A stretch of DNA of 64,000 nucleotides from Thunnus maccoyii (lineage: Eukaryota; Chordata; Actinopteri; Scombriformes; Scombridae): positions 29,449,505-29,513,504 of the forward strand of contig NC_056535.1 in the NCBI RefSeq assembly GCF_910596095.1. The letters are read 5' to 3'. The position numbers and the translations under genes were made by a program. Positions 32,804 to 45,700 of the stretch are shown here, piece after piece. The notes under the pieces were generated by a model. That model was not told the origin of the DNA. It was given only the letters and a program-made list of their open reading frames with translations, and did not search any database. The first letter of the stretch is position 1. Each line of letters begins with the position of its first letter.

Positions 32804-35800
32804 TCAGGGGTTCCAGCGCAGGTCACAGACCAGGGCGATGTGGTCGGAGGGGTGTGCCACGCTGGGCAGAGCCTCGTATGTGGTGACCTCTTGGTGGCTG
32901 GGAAGAGGAATCACCTGCTCCACCTGCACACACAAACAGAGGCGGGTTAGATTCCAGATGAGCTGCTTAATCATTTCAGTAATAGTCCCAGTAGCTGTAG
33001 TAGTATTGTAGTATTAGTAGAGTATCAGTATTAGCAGTAGCAGTATCAGTACCTGCATGTTTTCTGGCTGTATGAATATATAGTCCAGGCAGCCATGAAA
33101 TCCTCCCACATAGTTGGTGTAGGCCGGCTGGTTGCAGGCGCTCAGCAGTGAGGGGAAAGTAGAGAGCAGCTCCATACTGCAGGACTCTTCTGGACCTGAG
33201 CTGCTCCAGTCTGGATGCTGCTGAGGAACCGCAGCCTCACTGACCAGCTGGAACACACCTGAGACGAGAAGAGATGAACAAACAGAATTCAAACTCTGCT
33301 AGAATAACGTTTGAGCCACTTCCACGCACAAGAGGCATCAAGATAACACTGATTCTAGTGGCCGAACACGCAACACTGCAGGTGAATAAAGGTGAAGTCT
33401 GCTGAAGTCTGGTGCAGCTTTAACAGGAAATGTTTATTAAATCTTCAGAAGTGTGGGCTTCATCTGAAGTTAATGAAAGATGTAGTGAATATATTGGCTG
33501 ACACTGGTACATGTGTGGTCATGCCTGTAGCTGTGGAGTTACCTGAGTTAGGGGTGGAGTTGAAGTCGCCACAAAAGACCAGAGGGGCACCAGGTGCGAC
33601 CTTACTGATCACATGACTCAGGTGCTGCAGGGCGGTGCCCATCTGGAACAAGCGGACATTCCCCCCTTCAAAGGAAATGAACTAATTAAGTCTGTTCTTG
33701 CGTATATTAAAGGTTACAGATCCTCACTCTGTCCTTATAGATGTGACTCAAGAGGAATGAGTTGTTCTACCTTTAGGGTGCCAGTACAGGTGGGTGTTGG
33801 CCACACACACCTTTCTGTCTGGTTTATTCAGGTCCTCGAGCACGGTGACCTGCAGAGAAATGAGACAGGAAAGTGTCACAAGAGTGATGAACAAAAACCG
33901 ACTAAAGCTGAGGATTCTCAACACCGTGGCTGCAACTTACAATATTTTCATTATTCTTTAATCTATTATTTTACTGTTTAATCTCTCAAATGTCAAAAAT
34001 AGCAAATGAGACAGTTCTGAGTCCTCGTCCAAATTATTCTCCCTGTGTACAGCAGGTGAACAGCGGTACCTGCAGGGTGGTCGACCTCTGCAGTATCTTG
34101 TCCTTCAGAGTGCTGTTAGTGGAAAGCCTCTCCAGCAGCTCAGAATGGATGGGGTCAGAGGTCAACGCCTCACTCAGCATGATGTCATGACGGCTCAGCA
34201 GCTTAAACTTTGACCTAAAAAAAGACAACATGATGTCATATTAAAATTACCTGACTTAATCCTGGATTTCAAAACTTTAATAGTATATCAACAAAACTAG
34301 ATAGTTACAAAATGCTTTGGGCTGTGAATGAACCATTCATTCTAACTTATTTATCCTACTTCCACATGGACACAGTAACATAAACGACTATTTTTAGAGG
34401 TGAAGCACCTCGTAGAACTAGTTTTGTGGCATAATTCTGCTCTAAGAAAGAAGACCCGATAAAATCCTGAGAACACCCAACTGTGGCTGCATCAGACAAC
34501 AATGAAAAAACACAGAAGGCATTTTAATCAGATTCAGCTGGTGGTCCAGACCTGCGGTAGAAAGTAGCCAGTCCTTCATGCTGCTTCTCTTTGATCCTGA
34601 AAACACCATCCAGACCGAAGGCATCGAGCGCTGGAGTCAGACTGTCCGTGAACACTCCTGAAGAGTCCAGAGAACATGAAGAAAGTCAGAAAACAGACTC
34701 ACATATCCTTGTATACACATCGGGAGTTATTTGGAGTTCAGTTATGCTTAAGGATCGAACCGCCTGAGCTTCTAAATAGTTTTTAAGGATATGAGACAGA
34801 GAAAAGCTGCAAATCGTCACACTGGAGAGGCTGTGACTTGAGAATGTTTGCCATATTTACTTGATAAATTACTTTAAACAGTTGATCGGTTATTAAAATT
34901 GAATTACCTTTGTCGACCTCCTGCAGACAGATGATGTCAGCGTTATATCCCGCCAGCTCCTTCTTGATAAGGTTCTGTCTGTAGTCCAGCTGCAGGGCGT
35001 AGGGGGCGCAGTACGGGTAAAGTACCGTCTTGGACAGTTCTGTCTGGGCGTAGACATCAGCGAGTATGTTGTACGACACCACCCTCATAGCCGGCCACTC
35101 CGCCTCTCTAACAGTGTACGCGTGCCGGTTGTCGAATGTGCACACACCCGGTCCGGCCTCCACGGCTCCCACAGAGACCAGCTCCTTGGCCGGGCCGCTG
35201 CGTGTTCCATCTTTGGGTGTGCAGCGCAGTTTGAGCCTGCAGCCGATGTCCTGATTGGAGGGGACGTGGACTCTCTCAGATCCTACCTCCGTCCAATCGC
35301 TGGCCTGACCTGGAGCAGCCCCATCAGCATCAGGACTAGGACAAGAACGACAAGGAAAAGAAAAATTACATTACATATGAGATTACTTTATTTCGTTCAA
35401 CCAGTTTATCAGTCTGGATCACAACAACCTTGGTAGTCTTGGTAGTTATAGAGTTCTGCTTTCTAAATTTAAAAATATTTCCACAATAAATGAGTATTTT
35501 TCATCCTTTGATGACTTGTAGAAAGTTAATTTTGTTTTTTGCCATCCGGTTTATAAATATTCTTTACACATTCCCACTCTGGACACTTTCTATAACCAAT
35601 TATTATATTACCTTGATTTTTCTCTTTGTCAAACTGACACCTATCTTAAAGTAAACATGACATTGGATTATAGCCTGAACAATACTGGATTTCTGAAGCC
35701 AATACTAATATTTGTATTTGAAAGAAAAAAATCCAGTAATGATATGTGGACTGGTATTCTTTTTTCTTTTTTTCTTTTTTTTTTTTTTTACAAAAACACA

Positions 35801-36787
35801 TAAAGAATACAAATATTTTTGATAACAATTTATTTATTTTTCTTTTTTGTATTTTATTGTGCTATGGACCAACCCTGAGATGTGTCCTCAACAAAGCCTG
35901 AATTGAATTGATAAGAAATACATTTGGTTATGAAAGAACTGTGACCAAATATGACTGAGCGAGATATTTTACTGTATAAACATTAACTTGTCAGTACTCT
36001 CTCTGGTGGAGAAACTGTTTAGTAAAACAGTCCAATACAACACCATCACTACAGCCTGCAAAACAACCATAAAACTGTACGAACACTTCTCTACATTGCA
36101 CATAAAGACTTCAAGCAGGGAGGATTTATTGCATGGATGTTATGCTGGATATCACTACACTGAACAAGCTTTGGATCATGTAAACTCTCAATAACACCTA
36201 CCACTTCAGTTTAATTACCTTGTGTTTGGGACATTTTCTTTGTACCAGGTGAACTCGCAGTCTTGGAGGTTACCAAACTCAACCTCTAGTTTGGGGCAAA
36301 CGGGGAACCCGGCCAGCAGGGACACCGGGAGCTCCGCGGTGGTGAAAGTGGGAGCGTTCCTCTGCACCGAGTATTTAACGTCCCCGACCTGCAGCACGGC
36401 TCCGTCCTGCCACGCCTCCGAGTTCAGCGCCGTGTCGGGCACCTCGTCCCCGCCGTAGTACAGCTTCACCAGGGTGTGCTCCGGGGCTTCACTTGGCTGC
36501 TGCCCCTTGTTCTTCTTCGACTTCTTCGCCTTCCCTTGGCCCTTGATGATGCCGTTGGAGATCCGGGCCAAGACCTTCCCTAGAGTCTCGCCCTGGTCCC
36601 GCAGCATGTGCTTCTGACTGCCGTCCAGACAGAAGGAGATGGTGAGTTTGGGCTCCCCGGGGAGGCACCTCACCACGGCCAGCTCCATCCTGCCGAGTCG
36701 GCGGCAGGCGCTGGTCAAAGTCCTCGGTGAGGAAGAGAGCAGGCGGCGGGGTAACAGTGCGAGAGCTGCGGAGAGGTGGTTAAACAT
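32804..36787 (-). CDS. pde12: 2',5'-phosphodiesterase 12 (mitochondrial poly(A)/2-5A nuclease)
   Basis: Mitochondrial matrix nuclease of the EEP/CCR4 family that trims poly(A) from mitochondrial RNA and degrades 2',5'-oligoadenylate, dampening OAS-RNase L signalling. Eight exons on -, all phases consistent: 36787-36219, 35335-34908, 34657-34552, 34214-34070, 33849-33771, 33665-33543, 33258-33053, 32923-32804. The sum is 1776 nt, or 591 aa (human about 609). The N-terminus MFNHLSAALALLPRRLLSSS is a basic, acid-free presequence. An N-terminal beta-rich region follows (KLTISFCLDGSQKHMLRDQ, WQDGAVLQVGDVKY). The catalytic domain starts at RVVSYNILAD; the metal-binding Glu is E329 in CLQEVDK, D476/N478 lie in GDFNSTP, and the catalytic pair is D579-H580 in HPSDHIAL. 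All key residues are present. A possible AATAAA on - lies near 32289-32294. Confidence 0.96.
35640..35915 (+). mobile_element. Probable LINE 3' tail in pde12 intron 1
   Basis: Ends GTGCTATGGACCAACCCTGA, TGTCCTCAACAAAGCCTGAA then a short TTGAATTGA-type tail, the usual 3' end of a fish non-LTR element; a T-rich low-complexity run precedes it. Clade not assigned. Confidence 0.45.
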
Positions 36788-36960
36788 GAAGTCCCCGGGG
36801 ACAGGAAGAAGACAACGGTACTAAACTAGACTAAACCAACCGGTAAAGTTAACCATTAACGGCCGTTAACGACAGGGAGAGCAGTCTCCTTCCTGATGTC
36901 ACCAGGTGCAAACCGGAAGAGAAAAGCGAGAAAAAATGGCGGTCTGATTCCAAACTATCT
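36788..36960 (-). promoter_or_regulatory. pde12: pde12 5' UTR/promoter region
   Basis: GC-rich DNA upstream of the ATG with a CATTAACGGCCGTTAA palindrome near 36852 and no clear TATA box, fitting a housekeeping promoter. It contains an AAAATGGCGG YY1-type motif near 36934. Inferred from position. Confidence 0.35.
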
Positions 36961-37180
36961 GATCAACACGCCTCGGAAACTAACAACGCTGCTACAAACA
37001 ACGTGTGTCCCTTTAAATCCACAAAAGTTGGTGCACTAGCTGGCATTACTTCTCTAATGTCAGTATGAGCCTCTTCTTCTTCCACAAATATGGCTGCTTG
37101 AACGCTTTTCACTGCCACCCGCCGGACATAATTAAAATTACATCAGTCGCTATTATTATTTACAGGATGGTTGAATCTGT

Positions 37181-37870
37181 GGAGGCCCAAAGCGTTTAAT
37201 ATTACAGGGCTGAACTGTAACTGAGACACAAAGTGTTCAATATTACATGATTGATGTATGGAGACATTAAGTGTTCAGTATTACATGACTGATTCTATGG
37301 GGAGACTCAAAGTGTTCGGTATTACATGATTGATGCTATGGAGACCCAAAGTGTTCAATTTTACATAATGATTACTTTCTATGGAGACCCAAAGTGTCTA
37401 GTATTAAATGACTGATGCTATTAGGAGACTCAAAGTGTTCAATATTACATAATGATTTCTTTCTACGGAGACCCAAAGTGTTCAATATTAAATAACGATT
37501 ACTTGTATGGAAGCCCAAAGTGCACAATATTATGCTGTTGATGCAGTGGTGACTCAAAGTGTTCAATATTACATGATTTATTCTATGGAGAACCAAAGTG
37601 TTCAATATTGCATGATGATTACTTTTCACGGAGACCCAAAGTGTTCAATATTACATAATGATTACTTTCTGTTGAGGCCCAAAGTGTTCAATAATACATG
37701 ATTTATTCTATGGAGACTCAAAGTGTTCAGTATTATATAATATTTAATTACTATTGAGACTTTATGTGTTCTATATTACATAATGATTCATTTTATGGGG
37801 ACTCAAACTGTTCCATATAACACAATGATTTTATGTGGAGACCAAAAGTGTTCTATCTTATGCTAAATGA
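37181..37870. repeat. Minisatellite, about 17 units of 38-43 bp
   Basis: Degenerate tandem array. Each unit has the core GGAGACYCAAAGTGTTCAAT followed by ATTACATRATGATT and a variable TTCTATGG. Unit length alternates between about 39 and 43 bp because of indels in the AT-rich half. The array starts about 390 bp upstream of the pde12 ATG. The spacers are not unique, so it is not CRISPR-like. Confidence 0.85.
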
Positions 37871-39258
37871 TGTCATATATATCAAGGAGACTGTCCTCCC
37901 AAGAAAAACAATACAACAGGTCATAATGTCAGTCGCCCAAAAACAACATATAGTTACATTCCAGTGACAGACGCAATCTAGTGGTAGTAATTATGACCTG
38001 GAGCAGTGGCACAGTTCAGATGACGTATATAATGTATAAGATTTTTCATCATTTGGAGGAGGAGGGGTGGATGAATGATACAACCTAACAGTGGACTTTG
38101 CAACAGGAGACAAATGTTCATTTCCCGTTTCCAACTGCAAGTTGGAGAAGTTTTTAAAAAAAAACGTTCTTGTAGCCATGACGACGAAGGTCGCCTAATT
38201 TAGTAGGCACTTTAATCCACACTAAGTTTCTCTAACTTTAACAAAGTGATCATTTTAAACCAAACCATGATCTTTCCCTAAACCAACCAGACCTTAACCA
38301 TAGTGTTGTCACACCATAAAACAGAGTCATTTTTTAACAGTGATTTGTAACGGTTTTTGAAAGCACAGTTCTCCTGCCAATTACTGCCGATAGGGGCACC
38401 AAATTAGAAAACACTCCTATGTGTCGTTCTGGAGTCACATGATTAAACAACATATTTGGTCATTTAATTTGGAGGACTTTTTGGAGACTTTTTGCTAAGC
38501 TTCAGGAGGGCAGGCAGACGCCAGAGAAGTGGAGAGAGAGGAGAGATATGGGCTCATTAAGGTGGCGTACTGCAGATGAATGCAATTAGCAACTTTTCGA
38601 TAAGACCATGATGGACACTTAATTAATGAATAACCCTGATCCCTGAAGTATATTGGTTTAGTTTTGTCTGTGACTATTTGTTAACCTAAATGAATGCCGA
38701 GCACAGTGCACTGTTGTTGTAGTAAACTGGTCCTGGATCAGGGACACTTCAGTGAATGTTGGCAGGAGTGATATTTATATATGTCCGCCATTAACCCATA
38801 AAATAAAAACTGCATACAGTATATCAAAGTTCAGGCTGGATAGAGAAGCCAGAGGACGGCCTTCTAGCAAGAGTGGCTAACAGCTACCATTGCCATCAGA
38901 CGCTGTGTTAATTCACGTTGGTGATCCAGTCTATGTATGTCATCATTATGTCTATGTCTAAGTCAGGCCAGTTCTCCACTCAGTGAAACAGAAACACATA
39001 CAGACAAAGAAAATAAATTAATTATACTATTATACACTACTATAATTAGATTAAACAATACAACTATAGAGTTGTAAACGTCTGTTTTATTAAATTTCTT
39101 ATAAACACGAGAAACTCACTAATAGGCAAATTACAAAGCACTAGAAATGTATTTTTAAAAAAATCAAATCCTGAGCTTAAAATATATCACACCAGCGTCA
39201 AATCATCTGCGTCTCTCTGAAGTTGATGAAGAATCTGATATATTCTGTTGCTGTTAAG
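37871..39258. other. Intergenic DNA, no gene seen
   Basis: No supported coding region. The stretch 38200-38350 (CTAAACCAACCAGACCTTAA, ATTTTAAACCAAACC) resembles a common fish interspersed repeat; 47270-47420 has the reverse type. The remainder is unremarkable. Confidence 0.4.
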
Positions 39259-39716
39259 TGCTGTCTGTCTGAATGCAGTACCCCCTCCTGTTTCAGCCCC
39301 TTGATTTCATTATTGACAACTGCCTGAATGCAGTCCCCCCCTTTTCCCTTACCTTTGGATCCTTAAAATGCCCTTACCCCCCTAATTTATTAAGTCTGGG
39401 AGCCCCTTCCTGCCCCCCTGCTAAGTTGACCCTTGATCTCGTCTGTGACACACTGTAAGCTCTGAATGCTTCCTACCATCATTCCTTTTGATCTGATCAC
39501 AGTGCCTTTACATTTTTAATCACAACTGTATTTGCATACGGTCTGATAACCCCCCCCCCTCGGCTCACAGTATAACTGTCCCTCTGCTCTGAGTCAGTCT
39601 ACTGTCCTAGACAGTAGACTGCTCTGTGTCACTAAGCTCACTGTATTCTGGGATACTAATAAACCACCACCACTACAGCAAGCTTTGAACAAGGACTTGA
39701 GTGAATTTCTTCAACA
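39259..39716 (+). mobile_element. Probable solo LTR of an endogenous retrovirus/LTR element
   Basis: About 460 bp starting near TGCTGTCTGTC and ending TTTCTTCAACA (TG...CA). It has a TATAACTG promoter-like motif at about 39571, a short hairpin at 39598-39620, and AATAAA at 39658-39663 followed about 50 bp later by the end, which is a U3-R-U5 layout. A U3 direct repeat built on GAATGCAGT occurs twice about 55 bp apart. No internal region is present, so it would be a fossil left by LTR recombination. Target duplication not identified; exact ends and family uncertain, age not estimable. Confidence 0.45.
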
Positions 39717-39758
39717 AAATGTATGTGTTGACAGTCTCTAATTATCTTCCTGGTTACA

Positions 39759-42700
39759 CTACAAAATGTTTTTCTCAGTGATGTTTTCCACACAGTGTTC
39801 AGGGTGTTCAGGGTTTTCGGGATAGTAGATGTCGGCCTTGTGTTCGTTGTCATGCTCGATGTGTTTCAGGTGGATGACCATGTGCAGGGCGTAGGCCAGG
39901 ACCAGTAGCAGGATGAGGGAAGTGACGAGGCCCATCAGGATGGCTGGCGTCAGGAAGGTGGCACAGTCGCTCGCGGGAGAAAACTTACCGGAGGTGACGT
40001 TGAATGCCTGAATCTGTGAAGGGGTTCAACATTTAGAAAATAATTAAGAAGATAAAAGATGACAGTTTAAAGTTCAATTTTATTGTGAGGCCAAAGCTTA
40101 TGGAGGTACATGGGGGCCAAATGTTTTGTCAATTTGAAAGACAAAACTGAAAAGCTAAAGTTTTAAACTAAAAGCTGAAGTATATTTTTTCAATTACAAA
40201 AGTTTTTTATTCCAACTCTTGACCTTGGAAATACTTCTGTAGGTAGTAAACTAATTAGCCTTGCAGGCTAACGTTTGCAGTTCATGTTAGAGCAGACAAA
40301 TGCACTGTTTAAGACATTCATGACATTTTTACTGTTTTTGGTTTTGGAAAGGATGGTAAAACCCTCCAAACTCTTGGCAAAACCTGACAGGCCTATTATG
40401 CCTAGTGACGGTTGCTAAGCTATGATTGGACAGTCACTATTCAGGGTGAATAGTCCATTTAAATATTGATTATGATAGTTTCTCCAGATGTAATTTATTG
40501 AGCCACTATTAGATATCAGTAAGACCGTGAGTGAGGTTTGTAAACAGACAGGTACCTGGAAATCGGTGAAGGTGACGGTCCAGCGGTGGGCGTTGTCAGT
40601 GCTCGGCAGCAGCAGGGCGCTATACCGCTGCAGGCTGCTGACATGGAGGCAGTGGTAGGAGGAGGAGGCTGGAGCATACACCTCACTGGCATTGAACACA
40701 GCTTCCTCAGAGGTGTTGTAGATCAGAGATATGCTGTCCACCGAGAACCACCACTGACCTGAAGACTCGTAGAAAGTGTTGGACAGCTGCAATCTGGACA
40801 CCAAAGGGACGAGAGGAGAGGAAGAAATTATTAAGCTATATTGAGAAATTTGTTTCTGTTCATCTCCTGCAGTCCTGTTCTGTTCTGTGTTGTTGTAAAT
40901 TGTTCACTGGGTTTTATTGTCCAGCAAAAAAGATTAACCTGGCTAAACTTGTGTAGGACTGCAACGTGACGTCATCTGGGAAGGCCAATTAAATATGTAC
41001 AAGCGCACATTCCTGGTAGATTACTTTGTAACATGAACACTATTTCTACTGTTTACCTTGCAATCACCATGACAAAAGATAAAATAATTGCAGCTGTCAT
41101 AAGTTTCCAGAGTTGTAAAATCATGTCTCAAAGTATAAATCACTGTGCTGTTTTTTGGCACCTGAGAAGGCTTCAAACTCATGGATCTGTTACTCAAACC
41201 GGCCTTCCTGGATCGTATTATATTGCCTTACTTGTATCTAAAACAACATACTCCCACCAACGCAGCCCCTTGTGTTGTTTTAATGGCTGTTTTCAGTCTG
41301 AAAACTTAATATTCATGCCCCACTAAGGATCTAAGAATAGCAAAGTTTTCCCCTCTCCATTTTTCATCTATCCAACCATTGTGTTTGTTGGTGTCTAGTG
41401 AGCCTTCCAGCCTCCTGGTGGTGTTTGCATGGCTCTGGAGTTTTAGTCTTGATGTGAATGTGAAAGACTCCCTCCAAACATATTTTAAAACATATAAAAA
41501 TATTCCTCTCTGACAAATAATTTGCATTTGTAAAGAACAAGATGTCTCCCACTCCATTGAAAAGTCCAGTCTGGCTTTGTAACTACTTTATGTAACTACT
41601 ACTATTGGATCACTCATTTGACTTCATTTAACATTATAAAGTTATTAGAGCATGATTGATTGGCAGACAGATGGTATGACTTACCTGATGAACAGGTCTC
41701 TTATATCCTCCACATCACCAAACCTCATGACCAGCCTGGTGAAGACATACAGACAGACAGACAGACAGATAGATGGTCTATTATAGTCAACGTTACCTCT
41801 TGGACTTGACATAAGGAACTTCCTCAGACATATTTATTTGGCCTTTCTTTCATTGGAGTTATTAAACTAAATCGGACTATAATCTTATACTGTTGGACTC
41901 TGTATTTCAATGATTTGCACTATTTAGTATTTATTTTATTAAATTGCCTTTTCGCTACCTACACCTCCTGCTGCATGGTCAGCTGTCTGAGTAGCCGAGA
42001 TCTCTGTTTGAACTGATTTGATAATGTTTCTCCTATTAACATCAATAAACGGTTAAATCTAGATAATTAATGTTTGCTTTTAATGGTCTGTTAACATCAG
42101 ACAGATAGGTAGACAGCTATGTCACAGGTGTACATACGTAGCCTTGTCCTTGCTGCAGACAGACTGGCTGGTGTCGACGGGTTTCTGAGGAGAGAAGGCT
42201 TCCTCCGTCAGGTCCAGCTGCTTCTGCCTCTCATAGCGGAGATACAGTCTCCTGGCCTGGAACATGAGGCACGGCTCCCCATTGGACAACACCTGGTGGG
42301 TGGAGATATTAGTGTTATGGCTCTCCTCTGGGCAACACCTGGGACCCCAAAAATAAAATGAATCTAATAGAAATTTATCAAAGTCACAAATTTAAACAAA
42401 TCATTGCATTGTACATGCTATATTTACTTCATTTTGCATCAGTAAAGGGTATACATGATATACACCTGTTATTGGGCTGTATATCTATTCTATCTATATC
42501 TATAAGTGTTATATCTTTTTTCTTTAGTCATTTGATTTATTGTAAACATGGAGCTTTAACCAACACCTTTATATTTACTGTTTAAATGATCCACATGAAT
42601 TTTTGATGTGAGAGATGTTTTTTATTTTCTTTTACTAATTTACTTACTATGGCAGCATATTGCTGCCACCATGGCAAACATATGATTTTCTACGTATGTA

Positions 42701-45700
42701 CATATTGAAATGACACATTGACTTATTAAAACAAGAAAAAATGTATTAGGAAATGTGAACGTGGGTTGATTTCCTATTATTCTGGGTGCCTGCTGTATGC
42801 GTAAATGTGGATTTTGGTGTCAAATTCAATCATTTTAGCTGGGCTACAACTCATTACAAGCCCTACTCTGTATTAACAAGAAAAGTTCTCACAGAAAAAA
42901 ACCTTTTGTTTTGGTTGCAGCAATATGCTACCTTACTTTACTGTGTTAAAGCTGATTAATCGACTGGCAACTACATCACCTTGAGGGGAGGAAAGGGAAC
43001 TGCAGATCCTGGCATCTGAAGTAATTTCCTTCGTGATACATCTGGAGACTGGAGAGGAGGCAAGAGACAGGCACACAATTAGCTTTTTTTAATCACATGA
43101 AACACTATTTCACCTTGTGTTGACAGTCTTTTGTCAAATTGCTAATGAGAAACTCCTCACTGATTCACCCAATACCTTACTTATAGATACTGTTGTTTGC
43201 ATATCTGAGCTTATTTAGATATAAATGTAAACACATGTATCATCACAACTTCTGAGGCAACAGGTTTTTCCCTCTCACACCATGTCATTCCTTCCTTTAA
43301 TCCCTCTTTGCTTCTTTCCTTTTATACTTAATTTATACTATCCTTCTTTCCTCCCTTTTTCTTCTTTAACTGATCTAAAACTGCAGTGTTTTCACTCAGC
43401 AGTGAAACTCAACTGTTCCTCACTTTTGGTTCTTTTATGTTAGATTATTAGATTTTGTTTACAATCACAAAGGTGAAATTTCACATGCAGGACTTCTGTG
43501 ATGCCGTGTTTTTACATGTTGGCATTGCTTCTTTTGCTCCCACCACTCTTTATTTAAAGTAAAATATCAGTAAAGTAACTTCTACCCGAGTAGTACACTG
43601 ATGTATTCTTTCCACTACTGAGTTTACCTGCAGCAGTCGTCTGAACGGTTGGTCAGCATGAACCAAACTCTCCTCCATCCTCATCCCTCCATCACTCTCT
43701 GCCATCCCTTCATCTGGAGAGACAGACAATAACAAGATGAATTGTCTTGTTTTATGAAGTAAGTCATATTTATATAGATACTTAAAAGTCCCACAGGCTA
43801 GTAAAAGTCTCTCAAAACCTTTTTATCATAAGGCCAAAAATAAACATTTGTCCAACTAAACCAAACACTTTTTTAATAGTTCCTGCAAAGTTGATACCAG
43901 TTAATAATTTGCTTCCTATACAGTCCACTGGTGGAGTTTATGGAAAGACTTTCAAGTCAAGAATGTCAGTGGTGACAGATAGACAGATAGACAGAGGGAC
44001 TTACCATGAACTGGAGAGACAGCAGGACTGTAAACAGAAGTGACAGAAACAATCAATAAATAAATGAAATATTGTCATTTCTTCACATATTTGTTTTTCT
44101 TCTACTTCTTTTCCATTAGTTCTTCTTTTCTTGTCTTTTTTCAACAATTAGTTTCTATTTCAGTCTTTATTTGTGAGCACCATATATTTTTTTCAGTTGT
44201 TAAAAATACCTCAGGTAAAAAAAATGCAATACAATACAACAACAACACAAACAAACTAATTATCATGGAGGTGATTCAACACTTGAAGTTCTGCCAGTCT
44301 AACTAGCTAAATCCAGAAATGTTTAGGATCAGATAGAATTCAATCAAAAATAATCTTCTTTTTAAACTTTTACAAACAGTAAAACAGAAAATCTCACTTA
44401 CAACATTAAATTACCTTATGCTTATTAAATAAAACTGAATAGTGTCTCATAAAAGCCAAATTAAACTAGTGTTTATTTAGTCGGACCTAAGAAATTTAGA
44501 TAACAGTGAAATTATACAAAATAATAGAAAAGGATGAAAATATAATGTAACATGATATCAATATTTTAAATTAACTTGAACCAATATAAATGATGAAGGT
44601 TAAAAATAGAGGAGGATGACCAAGAGAGGAACCAGCGAGGTTTCGAGTACCCAGAATGCATCTGGGTTGTCCAGTGACCCAGCCAGTTCACCTTGTGGAT
44701 TAGTCTTTAAGGTAACAGAGTGATCAGTCTGGCACAGAGATGTACTGGTGCTGAGAGGACCCACTCTGACCCAGATTACATAGAAAAAAGAAATTAGACT
44801 CTTGTAGGAGAAAAATAAAGGACAAAGAGTTCAGAATCAGCTTAACACCAAACACAGGCTCTGATTGCTTTTTACAAAAACATGCAGCACATTCAGGTTT
44901 TATATAAAGGATCCTGAGTCTGTTCTGATCAACAGGTCAAGCAAGGCAACATCAAGGATGGAGCTCCAATACAACCTGGAGAACAGTCTGTAATTAAAAC
45001 CCTTGAAGAAGTATTTTTCTACAATTAAACATTAATCATCCCTATTTGCAGTCAAAAATAATGCCAACATGTTTATAAAATAGTTTTGTATTATTAGAAT
45101 GAAGAAAAAAGGTCTTTAAAATGCTCCTCTTTGTCTCACTCAGCTGGAGGAGCGTGTCGGTGTCTGTGTTTGATTGACATTAGGTGGCAGGCTATCAATG
45201 TTACACCGTATGAACAGAGACAAATTAAACAAACTGCACAGCTTCAAGTCACTGGCGGACAGTGTGTCTCTAACAAAGTTTTAGAAGTTCAGCGATCAAA
45301 CCAGCATCTAACTTTACATGCTGTTTAATGTGCTGCAGCTGAGCAGCTAACTACCACTTTTCACTAGTAAATGTTTTTTGGTGTTTTATTGGTGTGTTCA
45401 TATTTGTAAGTTAGATAAGAAGGAGACTTTAGCAGAAAAGCTAATGTGAGTTGTTGTTCAGAGTCTGTGACTCTTGTGTCGTGTAGCAGGATGCTATCAG
45501 GCTCAGTGTGACCGTCTGCTCTGCCTATGACAGAACGACACGTTATCGCTTTGGTGTATCGGAATAAGGTCTAAAGCTACGTAAGCGAATGGCGGAAAGG
45601 TATTTAATTGAAATAATGTAAAACTAGGGGGCACAATCATGAAATCAAAGAATTTAAAATATAAATTTCTTCCTTTTGGTTTCTGATTTTTCTTACAGAG

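Noticed and set aside
33613-33981. 122-aa open frame on + across pde12 exons 5 and 6
   Set aside because: Antisense to coding exons whose phases and catalytic motifs fit pde12 on -.
37181-37870. CRISPR-like spaced repeat
   Set aside because: Units are degenerate, the intervening sequence is repeated too, and the genome is a fish; it is a minisatellite.
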